The position numbers and the translations under genes are program-made. The notes beneath the pieces are model-generated. The model had not been told where the DNA came from, made no database searches, and saw only the letters and a program-made list of their open reading frames with translations. This document shows positions 1 to 5,172 of a stretch of DNA of 5,172 bases, one piece after another. Every line of letters begins with the position of its first letter. Position 1 is the stretch's first letter. Source of the DNA: JBIKLM01 sp044375105 (GTDB lineage Bacteria > Planctomycetota > UBA1135 > GCA-002686595); assembly GCA_044375105.1 (NCBI GenBank), contig JBILNK010000237.1, positions 1 to 5,172 of the forward strand, written 5' to 3'.

Positions 1-118
1 TCCAGCCCCAGGGCGTCTTGGGGCCGAGGAAGACCAGGGACAGCAGGCCGAGCCCGAGCAGCACGCGCAGCGCGCGCTCCAGGGGATGTTCGTTGGCGGG
101 CAGCAGTTTGGACAGCAT
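1..118 (-). CDS. DUF2892 / YgaP-like small inner-membrane protein, N-terminal part (cut by window edge)
   Basis: Read on the minus strand from the ATG at 118-116, the frame stays open to the left edge, giving the first 39 residues. The protein starts MLSKLLPANEHPLERALRVL, continues through a hydrophobic segment of leucine, glycine, valine and phenylalanine (about residues 18-31), and reaches a P-K-T-P-W-G-W turn where the window ends. In DUF2892 (the transmembrane part of YgaP-like proteins) such a first helix is followed by a W-G-(W/L)-I-G turn, a second helix and a short C-P-x-Y cysteine motif, for a total of about 60-70 residues. The match in order and length is good, but the diagnostic second half is outside the window. 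The family is a two-helix inner-membrane protein of unclear function, sometimes fused to rhodanese. No Shine-Dalgarno precedes the ATG (the upstream bases are GCC-rich). The gene lies downstream of the DUF2959 lipoprotein on the same strand, but 338 bases away, so co-transcription is doubtful. Confidence 0.65.
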   Translation of the reverse strand, partial: MLSKLLPANEHPLERALRVLLGLGLLSLVFLGPKTPWGW

Positions 119-456
119 GGCGGCGGTTGCCGAAGCGGTCGGCGGGGCGAAGCGGGGACGAGCGCCGACCGGGGGCTCGCTGCCCACGGAGCCGCGGGCC
201 TCGCCCGGGCTCCCCGCTTTGGATCCCCGCCAGCCCGACGGGTTCCCGCCTTTCCAGCGCCCACGCACGGCGACCCTCCGGGGCCCGGGGCAGCAGCATC
301 GCGCCCCGATCCCGGGATTCAGCGCGCGGACTCGGGGCGAAGACTCGGCCGGCCGGCGCCCCTGCTGGCCGGCATGCAGGCCCGCGAGGGCCCCCCGCCA
401 CCTGGGCCGGTCCTGGCCAGGTCAGAGCCCACGCCCGCGGCCCGCCCGCGGCGGGG
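119..456. other. Intergenic stretch without a convincing gene
   Basis: These 338 bases separate two minus-strand genes. The frames open here are arginine-, proline- and glycine-rich translations of GC-rich DNA with no family signature, and plus-strand frames run straight into the antisense of the lipoprotein gene. I see no tRNA, CRISPR or insertion-sequence structure. The part nearest 118 should contain the promoter of the DUF2892 gene, but I cannot point to a clear -35/-10 pair. A GC hairpin at 441-455 is listed separately. Confidence 0.5.
441..455 (-). terminator. GC hairpin directly after the DUF2959 stop codon
   Basis: On the plus strand, CCCGCC (441-446) and GGCGGG (450-455) form a perfect 6-bp G/C stem around the 3-base loop CGC. 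The stem begins two bases beyond the stop codon of the minus-strand lipoprotein gene. No T-run follows in the direction of transcription, so this is not a classical intrinsic terminator. It could pause RNA polymerase or protect the 3' end of the mRNA. Short GC hairpins also arise by chance in DNA of this composition. Confidence 0.3.
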
Positions 457-1164
457 TCAGCCCGCCTCGGGCCCGCCCATGGCGGCGATGAAGGCGTCGG
501 CTTCCTGGATCGAGACCTGCATGTCGGCGATCAGCGCCCCCACGTCGTCTTCGATCGAGGCCAGGTCGCCCTTCAGGCTGTCGATGGCGGCGTAGTTGAG
601 GTTGCCCTTGATGAACAGCACCCGATCTTTGAACTTGGTCAGCACCGGGGCCATCTTGGCCTCCGCCGCGCGCATCTTGGCGATCAGGTCGGTGTAGCGC
701 CGGCGCGCATCCTCGCGCAGCTCGGCGTTCTTGGCCTTCATCGACGCATCGCTCATCTGATCGATGTCGCCCTGCCACTCGTCGAACAGCCGCTTGGAGG
801 CCGATTCGACCTTGTCGATGCGGTTCTCGACCGCGGTCGCGCGCTCGACCGAGCGGTCGTACTCGCCCTTGATCTTCTTGTAGTAGGCCTCCAATTGGCC
901 GCCCTCGAAATCGGTCGCCGATCGGAACGCCTCCAGCGCGGTCTGGAACTGCTCCTGGGCCTCCCCCTGGGCTTCCTTGGCCAGGACGACCCGCTCGACC
1001 AACAGCTGCCGGGCGTGGGCGCCCATCTGCTGCATGGCGCCGAAATACAGGTTCTGGCAGCCGCTGCCAAGGCTGCACAGCGGTGCGGCCAGAAGGGCCA
1101 GGACGAGCCGGCGCCGCAGGGATTCGAAAGGCCTCGGAACGGGCACGGGACGGGGTCGGTTCAT
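457..1164 (-). CDS. DUF2959 family lipoprotein, coiled-coil
   Basis: A 235-residue protein. The N-terminus has a basic, proline-rich region (residues 1-20), a hydrophobic core (20-30) and S-L-G-S-G-C with Cys36. This looks like a type II (lipoprotein) signal peptide, although Gly at -3 is not the usual Leu of the lipobox. From about residue 38 to the end the chain matches my knowledge of DUF2959 (a family known in Gammaproteobacteria and Planctomycetota): Y-F-G-A-M-Q-Q-M-G then H-A-R-Q-L-L-V-E-R-V near the start, an F-x-G-G-x-L-E-x-Y-Y segment, F-D-E-W (about 126-129), R-R-R-Y-T-D-L-I, and an A-D-M-Q-x-S-I-x-E-A-D-A-F-I end. It is almost entirely charged helix, so it probably forms long coiled coils on the envelope. 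The family's molecular function is unknown. The gene is richer in Lys, Asp, Glu and Gln than its neighbours, which fits a conserved helical protein rather than transfer. It is transcribed away from sixA across a 144-base gap. The ATG at 1164 is chosen because it gives the complete signal peptide. Confidence 0.9.
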   Translation of the reverse strand: MNRPRPVPVPRPFESLRRRLVLALLAAPLCSLGSGCQNLYFGAMQQMGAHARQLLVERVVLAKEAQGEAQEQFQTALEAFRSATDFEGGQLEAYYKKIKGEYDRSVERATAVENRIDKVESASKRLFDEWQGDIDQMSDASMKAKNAELREDARRRYTDLIAKMRAAEAKMAPVLTKFKDRVLFIKGNLNYAAIDSLKGDLASIEDDVGALIADMQVSIQEADAFIAAMGGPEAG

Positions 1165-1308
1165 CGATCGAAGGCCCGGCGCAGGACCGGGCGCGGGCCA
1201 AGGTTGGCCGACGAGACGGCCGGGGCGGGCGGCCGAAGCTGGGGCGGAGGCCGCGGGCGGCGCTCGAGGACTCCCGAATTCGCCTCGGAGTGTAGCCTAG
1301 GCCCCCCG
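1165..1308. promoter_or_regulatory. Divergent promoter region between the DUF2959 gene and sixA
   Basis: Both flanking genes start outward from this 144-base gap, so it must hold the promoters for both unless they are transcribed from further away. On the plus strand, TAGCCT at 1293-1298 is preceded by TG and fits a weak extended -10 pattern (TAnnnT). It would place a transcript start only a few bases before the sixA ATG, giving a nearly leaderless mRNA. I see no matching -35 hexamer, and no operator palindrome stands out. The location follows from gene layout; the specific site is a guess. Confidence 0.3.
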
Positions 1309-1806
1309 ATGCAACTCCTGCTCCTGCGACATGGTCTGGCCGAGGAGGTCGCCCAGAGCGGCCGCGACAGCGACCGAGCCCTGAGCCCGGAGGGGCGACA
1401 GCGCCTGAGCGCCAGCCTGCCGGGATTGATCCGCATCGGGGCGCGCCCGGATCAACTCTGGTCCAGCCCCTGGCGGCGCGCCGCCGAAACCGCCGAACTG
1501 CTGCGCCCGCTGGTCAAGGCCGCCCCGGCGCTGTTCCAGCCGTTGGCCCAGGCGCCCGACCGAGAGCTGCTGGCCGCGCTCCAGGAGTTCGAACGCCATG
1601 CGGGCGGAGCGTTGATGTTGGTGGGTCATCAGCCCTGGCTGGGCATGCTTGCGCGCTGGCTGATGACCGGCGAGCTCGAGACGACCCAGGAGCTGCCCGT
1701 GCCCAAAGGCGGCCTGTTGTGGCTTTCGGGCGAGCCCGATCCGGGGGCCATGCGCCTCGAACTCTTTGCGCGGCCCACGCGCCTGATCGCCCTGGGCGCC
1801 GGTTGA
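1309..1806 (+). CDS. sixA: SixA-type phosphohistidine phosphatase (histidine phosphatase superfamily)
   Basis: A 165-residue cytoplasmic protein of the usual SixA length (about 150-165). Starting at the ATG at 1309 it reads M-Q-L-L-L-L-R-H-G, with the RHG motif in place: Arg7, and His8 as the phospho-accepting catalytic residue. Further family landmarks are A-L-S-P-E-G-R (24-30, compare P-L-T-x-x-G in E. coli SixA), W-S-S-P-W-R-R-A-A-E-T (51-61) with Arg57 in the position of the conserved phosphate-binding Arg, and V-G-H-Q-P-W-L-G (105-112) with the second catalytic His107. SixA removes phosphate from histidine in phosphorelay (HPt) or phosphotransferase proteins; the substrate here cannot be told, since no kinase or HPt gene is in the window. 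The frame is open far upstream (to about 127), but the family starts exactly at this ATG. No Shine-Dalgarno is visible. The gene is divergent from the DUF2959 gene and convergent with the thioredoxin-fold gene. All catalytic residues are intact, so it should be active. Confidence 0.9.
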   Translation: MQLLLLRHGLAEEVAQSGRDSDRALSPEGRQRLSASLPGLIRIGARPDQLWSSPWRRAAETAELLRPLVKAAPALFQPLAQAPDRELLAALQEFERHAGGALMLVGHQPWLGMLARWLMTGELETTQELPVPKGGLLWLSGEPDPGAMRLELFARPTRLIALGAG

Positions 1807-1821
1807 GCGGGGCGCCCCCGC
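1807..1821. terminator. GC hairpin between the convergent sixA and thioredoxin-fold genes
   Basis: GCGGGG (1807-1812) and CCCCGC (1816-1821) form a perfect 6-bp stem around the loop CGC. The stem begins at the base right after the sixA stop codon. It sits in the 40-base gap between two converging genes, where a shared, bidirectional transcript end would be expected; it lies 25 bases past the stop of the minus-strand gene. There is no T-run on either side, so any termination would have to work without one. It resembles the hairpin at 441-455 in stem length, loop sequence and distance from the stop. Confidence 0.35.
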
Positions 1822-1846
1822 GGCCGGCCGAATCCGCGCCGCCGGT

Positions 1847-2887
1847 TCAGCCGCCGAGGCGCTCGAGCAACCCGGGCACGCCCAGGCGCTGGGCCTGTTC
1901 GGGCGCGAGCGCCACAGCCCGAGCGCCCAGCTCGCGGGCCAGGGCCGGATCGGCCAAGAGCTCGGGATCCGCGCACCAAAAAGCCGCTTGGGCCGCGAGT
2001 TCGGCCAGCTCCGCGGGGCGCTGCCATTCGCCGCCGCGCCGCAGCGCCGTCGCCAAGCGCTGCACGAATTCGCGCGCCTTCGACCGCTCGCGCGCGGCCT
2101 TGAATTCGTTGCGCAGGGCGCGCTCCTGCTGGCCGGCGAGGCCCTGCGGGTCGAAGCGCAGGGCCGCCTGCCAGATGTCCTCGCCGAACTGGTCCAGGGA
2201 CAGACACAGCTCCAGCGCGCGCCCGGCCAGGCCCTGGGCCCCGCTTTGGTCCTCGCCGAAGGCCCGCCGCACCAAAGCGATCTGCGGCGGCAGCAGCCGG
2301 CCGCTGACCGGGCCTGCCGGCTCGAAGCTCGCCAAGGAGTCGATGGCCGCCTCGATGACCCTCAGGCGGCCAGCGGCGTCGCTGGCCGCGGCCAGGGCGC
2401 GCTCCAGGCTCTCGATGCGCTCGAGGGCCGCGCGACCGGCCGCCAAGCGCGGCTCGAGGAATTCGAGCTGCCCGCGCACATCCCCGGGTCGCCAGGCGGA
2501 CTCGGCATAGGCCCGGCCGTCCGGGGTCATCGCCAGGAGCGCGGGGAACACGCGGATGTCGAAGGCTAATTGCAGCTCGCGATTGCGGGCGAAATGGGGC
2601 ACGCGGTCCTTGGCGGCCGCTCCGTAGGGGAAGTCCAGGCGCACCGGCACGAAGCGCCCCTCGAGGGCCCCCAAGAACGCGGGCGCATCCAGCACCTCGC
2701 TGCGCAGGCGCTGGGAGGGCGCGCTCCAGTCGGAGCCCACGAAGGCGACCAGCAGATGCTTGCGCTCCTCCCGCGCCAGCGCCGCGGCCGCATCGAAGTC
2801 CTCGAGCCAACCGTGGGTCTGGGCGCGCCCGAGCGCGCCGAAGACCAGCCACAGCCAGAGGGTCAGGAGCAGCGGATGAATGCGCAT
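1847..2887 (-). CDS. Exported thioredoxin-fold protein lacking the CxxC cysteines, with helical C-terminal tail
   Basis: A 346-residue protein. Residues 1-22 are a signal peptide (M-R-I-H, then a Leu/Trp-rich core, A-L-G-R-A before the likely cleavage), so it is probably periplasmic. Residues about 25-150 match the thioredoxin_7/'GSDW' type of thioredoxin fold: K-H-L-L-V-A-F-V-G-S-D-W (43-54), then a helix E-V-L-D-A-P-A-F, a strand F-V-P-V-R-L-D-F-P (79-87), F-D-I-R-V-F-P with cis-Pro115, and T-P-D-G-R-A-Y (121-127). After the tryptophan, where the family has C-x-x-C, this protein has Ser55-Ala-Pro-Ser58. Both cysteines are serine (AGC and TCC codons), so it cannot act as a disulfide oxidoreductase through this site. 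Residues about 150-346 are Ala/Leu/Arg/Glu-rich helices, possibly TPR-like, and contain the only cysteines (Cys228, Cys305). The frame is open upstream to 3379, but the ATG at 2887 is the one that opens directly into a signal peptide. It is convergent with sixA and divergent from the SEC-C gene. The fold call is solid; the role is unknown. Confidence 0.8.
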   Translation of the reverse strand: MRIHPLLLTLWLWLVFGALGRAQTHGWLEDFDAAAALAREERKHLLVAFVGSDWSAPSQRLRSEVLDAPAFLGALEGRFVPVRLDFPYGAAAKDRVPHFARNRELQLAFDIRVFPALLAMTPDGRAYAESAWRPGDVRGQLEFLEPRLAAGRAALERIESLERALAAASDAAGRLRVIEAAIDSLASFEPAGPVSGRLLPPQIALVRRAFGEDQSGAQGLAGRALELCLSLDQFGEDIWQAALRFDPQGLAGQQERALRNEFKAARERSKAREFVQRLATALRRGGEWQRPAELAELAAQAAFWCADPELLADPALARELGARAVALAPEQAQRLGVPGLLERLGG

Positions 2888-3144
2888 CGGGCGGAGCTGC
2901 GGCGCCGATCGATGGCGAGCCGCGGGTTCCCAGCAGTCTGCCTGTCCCACCATGGGCGCGGGAGCTTCCTCTGCCGGCGGGGCCAGGGCCGCGACGGGCG
3001 GGTCCGCGGCACCCGGGGCCGCCCGGAGGCGGGGCTGCGCTCGATTCCCGCGGGGCTTCCGGACGCCTCGCGGGCGCAGGCTGGGCCCGGCCCGGACAAC
3101 GCCGCCCCTCTGGACGCTAGGCTCACAGCCTCGCGATCGCCCCG
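2888..3144. promoter_or_regulatory. Divergent intergenic region between the thioredoxin-fold and SEC-C genes
   Basis: These 257 bases lie between two gene starts that point outward, so promoters for both are expected here. On the plus strand, TAGGCT at 3118-3123 fits a weak TAnnnT -10 pattern and would start a transcript about 15 bases before the SEC-C ATG. It overlaps a small hairpin, AGGCT (3119-3123) / AGCCT (3127-3131) with a 3-base loop, followed by the palindrome GCGATCGC (3133-3140). I recognise no riboswitch, and the frames open here carry no family signature. The assignment rests on layout, not on a firm site. Confidence 0.3.
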
Positions 3145-3627
3145 ATGAGCTCCGCCGCCGAAACCGCCGCCCTGGCCGCCTTCCTGGATTGGGCGCGGCC
3201 GCGGGCGCTGCCGGGCTCCGAGCCCGAGCGCCGGCGCCTGGCGGCGGCCTTCCTGGCGGCCTGCTACGGGGACCTGGGCAAGGAGCCGCGGCTGCTCGAG
3301 CCCGAGGATTGGCCCGAGCTGCTCGGGCGCGCGCTGCCCTCGCGTCTGTCCCACAAGGACCCGGCCGGCCGGCTGGCACCCGAGCTCCTGCCGGCCCTGC
3401 TCGAGCACCTGGGCGAGCGCGTGGTCGTGCCCTACGCCTACGAGCTGTCGGTGTCCTTCGAACAGCACCTGCCGGCCTTCGAGCGCGCCCTGGCCGCTGC
3501 GGACCTGCCCCGGCGCCCCCTGGGCCCGAGCACGCCCCTGGTGCACAAGGCGCCCAAGCTGGGCCGCAACGAGGCCTGCTTCTGCGGCTCGGGCAAGAAA
3601 TTCAAGCAGTGCCACGGCAAGCCCTGA
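3145..3627 (+). CDS. Small SEC-C zinc-motif protein
   Basis: A 160-residue, probably cytoplasmic protein. The C-terminus (about 138-159) is a complete SEC-C motif: K-L-G-R-N-E-A-C-F-C-G-S-G-K-K-F-K-Q-C-H, with Cys145, Cys147, Cys156 and His157 as the four zinc ligands in the normal C-x-C-x8-C-H spacing. The motif is best known from the SecA tail, where it binds SecB and ribosomes, but it also ends many small uncharacterised proteins like this one. The first 125 residues are mostly Ala/Leu/Arg/Glu helices, with a middle part reading V-V-V-P-Y-A-Y-E-L-S (93-102). I do not recognise a known domain there, and the length and lack of an N-terminal ATPase rule out SecA. The ATG at 3145 is the first in frame near the start of good coding sequence; no Shine-Dalgarno precedes it. 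Next downstream, 255 bases away on the same strand, is the exported TlpA-like gene. By analogy the protein may bind ribosomes, nucleic acid or another protein; this is not shown here. Confidence 0.85.
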   Translation: MSSAAETAALAAFLDWARPRALPGSEPERRRLAAAFLAACYGDLGKEPRLLEPEDWPELLGRALPSRLSHKDPAGRLAPELLPALLEHLGERVVVPYAYELSVSFEQHLPAFERALAAADLPRRPLGPSTPLVHKAPKLGRNEACFCGSGKKFKQCHGKP

Positions 3628-3649
3628 CCGCCTGAGAAAGACCGACCCG

Positions 3650-3667
3650 GGCTGCGCCCGCGCAGTC
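3650..3667 (+). terminator. Possible hairpin downstream of the SEC-C gene
   Basis: CTGCG (3652-3656) pairs with CGCAG (3661-3665) around a 4-base loop. The stem can be extended by a G-T and a G-C pair to 3650 and 3667. It starts 22 bases after the stop codon at 3625-3627. No T-run follows (the next bases are AGACCAGG), so it is at best a weak, non-classical terminator. Confidence 0.3.
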
Positions 3668-3882
3668 AGACCAGGCCGTCAGATGCGACTTGGGCTGCCA
3701 TCCCGCGGCCGCGGACCGCGCACGAGGGGCCCGTCCTCGGCGGCGCCGTGCTTCTCGCTCCCGGGTCGCGCTCCGATTCCGTCGGATTCCAGGCAGATCC
3801 AAGCGCGATCTCCCGTCGCTCTTTTTCCGACGCTCGCTCGCAACGCCGGCGCCGTGTTCGTCCCCTCTCGCCCCCGCCGCCC
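3668..3882 (+). promoter_or_regulatory. Upstream region of the TlpA-like gene
   Basis: This stretch is less extremely GC-rich than the rest and should carry the promoter of the following gene. Visible structure: GATTCC occurs twice ten bases apart (3775-3780 and 3785-3790), overlapping a small inverted repeat TCCGA/TCGGA (3772-3776 and 3782-3786), and a run of five T at 3822-3826. The double GATTCC with inverted arms could be a regulator site, but it is short and unsupported. I see no clear -35/-10 pair, and the frames that read through here have no signature. Confidence 0.25.
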
Positions 3883-4986
3883 ATGAAACCGATGCCGCCC
3901 CGCCGCTGGATCTCCCTGGCTGCGCTGACCCTGGCCCTGCTGCCCAGCCCGCCCCTTGGCGCCCGCCCGAGCAACGGAGGCGCTTTCCCGCAGCAGGCCC
4001 CCGCAACGGAGGGCGAGCAGCCCTTCGAACCGGTGCAGATCAAGTTCCCGGTGGAGTTCCGCTTCAACCGCCCGACCCTCCCGGACCTCGGCATCGAGAC
4101 CCTCGAGCAGCTGCAGGGGCGTCCGACCCTGGCGGCCTTCTGGCGCCTCGACGATCCCGGTGCCAGCGCGCGCTGGGCCGCCCTGCGCACGGCACTGGGC
4201 GAGCGCAGCGGGCGGCTGTGGCTGCTCGGACTCGAGCGCAGCAGCGAGCCGGTGCCGGCCTTCGAACGCCGGCTGTGGGACGAGCGCTGGACCGATGGCG
4301 GCGTGCTGTTCAGCCGCGAGGAAGCCATCCCGCGGCGCTTCCAGCACCCGGCCCAACTGATGCTCCTGTCCCACGAAGGCAAGGTCGTCTTCTCGGGCCC
4401 CTGGGGAGACGACCTGAGCGCGGCCCTGGCCGCCATCGACCAGGCCCTGGCCGCAGCCCACCATCCCGCGGGGATCCAGGACAAGAAGCTGCTCGAGGCC
4501 TGGCAAGACTTCCGCGCCGGCAAGTGGGAGCGCGCCTATTCGAGCGCGGTGCGCTCGCGCGACAAGGCCCGCGAACGGCTGGCCAAGAAACCTTCGGACC
4601 AGGAGGCCCTAGCCATGTCGACCCAGGCGGGCTCCCTAGCCTTCGAGATCGAGGCCGAGGCCCAGCGGCGCAGCGCGCGCTGCCGCCTGCTGGCCGAGCG
4701 CGGCGACTTCGCCCAGGCCAAGGGGCTGATGCAGGCCCTGAAGGACCTGGCGCCCAAGGAATCGAAGGAGATCGGGTACCTGTTGGCCGATCTCGAACCG
4801 CGCTTCGACGGGCAGCCCGCGCGCAAGGAGCTGCAGGCGGCGGCGCGCTTCGCGCCGCTCGAAGCGCTGCTGCGCAGCGACGGCGTGCCGGCCCACCGGC
4901 CCGCGCTCAGTGCCCTGCTGGCCGAGCTGCCCCCCGGCTTCACGGCGACGCGCATCCAGCGCCTGCTCGAGCTCTATCCGGAATGA
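3883..4986 (+). CDS. Exported TlpA/AhpC-like thioredoxin-fold protein lacking the CxxC cysteines, with helical C-terminal domain
   Basis: A 367-residue protein. Residues 1-27 are a signal peptide (M-K-P-M-P-P-R-R-W, a Leu/Ala core, then P-P-L-G-A), so it is probably periplasmic. A short Pro/Gln/Glu-rich linker (28-60) follows. Residues about 65-190 look like a diverged TlpA/AhpC domain: L-Q-G-R-P-T-L-A-A-F-W (77-87) lines up with the family's L-x-G-K-x-x-L-V-x-F-W, R-L-W-L-L-G-L-E (111-118) with the next strand, and H-P-A-Q-L-M-L-L-S-H-E-G-K-V-V-F-S-G (155-172) with the V-P-T-T-F-L-I-D-x-x-G strand-and-turn that carries the cis-proline (Pro156). Where TlpA has W-C-x-x-C, this protein has D90-D91-P-G-A94, so neither cysteine is present. 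The only cysteine in the chain is Cys267, in the tail. Residues 200-367 are charged helices with TPR-like pairs (for example W-Q-D-F-R-A-G-K-W-E-R-A-Y and L-L-A-E-R-G-D-F-A-Q-A-K). The ATG at 3883 opens the signal peptide; the ATG nine bases later is an alternative. The fold is inferred by eye from the pattern; the role is unknown. Confidence 0.7.
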   Translation: MKPMPPRRWISLAALTLALLPSPPLGARPSNGGAFPQQAPATEGEQPFEPVQIKFPVEFRFNRPTLPDLGIETLEQLQGRPTLAAFWRLDDPGASARWAALRTALGERSGRLWLLGLERSSEPVPAFERRLWDERWTDGGVLFSREEAIPRRFQHPAQLMLLSHEGKVVFSGPWGDDLSAALAAIDQALAAAHHPAGIQDKKLLEAWQDFRAGKWERAYSSAVRSRDKARERLAKKPSDQEALAMSTQAGSLAFEIEAEAQRRSARCRLLAERGDFAQAKGLMQALKDLAPKESKEIGYLLADLEPRFDGQPARKELQAAARFAPLEALLRSDGVPAHRPALSALLAELPPGFTATRIQRLLELYPE

Positions 4987-5172
4987 GCCCGGGAAGGCGC
5001 GGACCCCGCAGCCCCTCTCGCAACCCGCAGCGCAGCGCCGCCCGGCAGCACGTGCGGCTCGCGCTCAACGCCGCCCCAACGCCGCCTCCACGCATCGCCC
5101 CAGCTCCCTTCGCACCGCCCGCGCCGCGGCATCCCGCCCGGACGCCGAACCAAGCGCTCACCAGCTCCCGGC
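4987..5172. other. Unassigned right-hand end of the window
   Basis: No gene can be assigned with confidence. Two weak possibilities exist. On the plus strand, an ATG at 4983-4985 overlaps the stop of the TlpA-like gene (ATGA) and the frame stays open to the window end (63 codons), but its translation is low-complexity Pro/Ala/Arg. On the minus strand, the frame ending at the TGA at 5067-5065 reads as a plausible amphipathic helical C-terminus (G-R-D-A-A-A-R-A-V-R-R-E-L-G-R-C-V-E-A-A), but a TGA at 5160-5158 interrupts it and no ATG lies between. A minus-strand neighbour converging on the TlpA-like gene could also end just inside the right edge. Confidence 0.35.

Noticed and set aside
127..1308. 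Long plus-strand open frame leading into sixA
   Set aside because: It is open because the DNA is GC-rich, and it runs antisense through the well-supported DUF2959 gene. SixA homology begins at the ATG at 1309, and the upstream translation has no family signature.
1629..2852. 407-codon minus-strand frame overlapping the thioredoxin-fold gene
   Set aside because: Its translation is Arg/Gly/Pro/Ala-rich with no motif. The neighbouring frame (1847-2887) has a signal peptide and a clear thioredoxin pattern.
3133..3140. GCGATCGC palindrome (the cyanobacterial HIP1 octamer)
   Set aside because: There is a single occurrence in GC-rich DNA, and nothing else points to a cyanobacterium. Probably chance.
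2888..3379. N-terminal extension of the thioredoxin-fold protein to 510 residues
   Set aside because: The added part is low-complexity Arg/Pro/Ala, overlaps the divergent SEC-C gene, and would bury the signal peptide that begins at 2887.
2863..3615. 250-codon minus-strand frame opposite the SEC-C gene
   Set aside because: It is antisense to a gene with an exact C-x-C-x8-C-H motif, and its own translation shows only Gly/Gln/Arg-rich sequence.
3666..4523. Two long minus-strand frames (about 275-285 codons) opposite the TlpA-like gene
   Set aside because: They are mirror frames of a plus-strand gene with a signal peptide and domain pattern; neither contains a recognisable motif.
1..5172. CRISPR array, tRNA/rRNA, insertion sequence or other mobile element
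   Set aside because: No regularly spaced repeats, cloverleaf sequence, transposase motif or terminal inverted repeats were seen on either strand.

Overview
The window is very GC-rich bacterial DNA, with G or C at nearly every third codon position. It carries one partial and five complete genes. None of the six starts has a recognisable Shine-Dalgarno sequence. Four of the proteins (or their N-termini) look exported or membrane-bound. A DUF2959 lipoprotein, thioredoxin-fold proteins of the 'GSDW' type with helical tails, and weak Shine-Dalgarno use together suggest a high-GC member of the Planctomycetota. This placement is an inference; no rRNA or other marker gene is present.

Layout: (1) minus strand, cut by the left edge: the first 39 residues of a small DUF2892/YgaP-like membrane protein. 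(2) A 338-base stretch without a convincing gene, with a GC hairpin right after the next gene's stop. (3) Minus strand, 457-1164: DUF2959 coiled-coil lipoprotein. (4) Plus strand, 1309-1806: SixA-type phosphohistidine phosphatase, divergent from the lipoprotein. (5) Minus strand, 1847-2887: exported thioredoxin-fold protein, convergent with sixA across a 40-base gap that holds a GC hairpin. (6) Plus strand, 3145-3627: SEC-C zinc-motif protein, divergent from (5). (7) Plus strand, 3883-4986: exported TlpA/AhpC-like protein with a long helical tail. (8) The last 186 bases are unassigned.

The genes do not form one operon. Strands alternate (- - + - + +), and the only same-strand neighbours are separated by 255-338 bases, so most genes probably have their own promoter. 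No pathway links them. I do not see a clear new defence, mobile or metabolic system. The strongest observation is that both thioredoxin-like proteins have lost both active-site cysteines: CxxC is replaced by S-A-P-S in one and by D-P-G-A in the other, while the surrounding fold signature remains. They are therefore probably non-redox, periplasmic binding or scaffold proteins.
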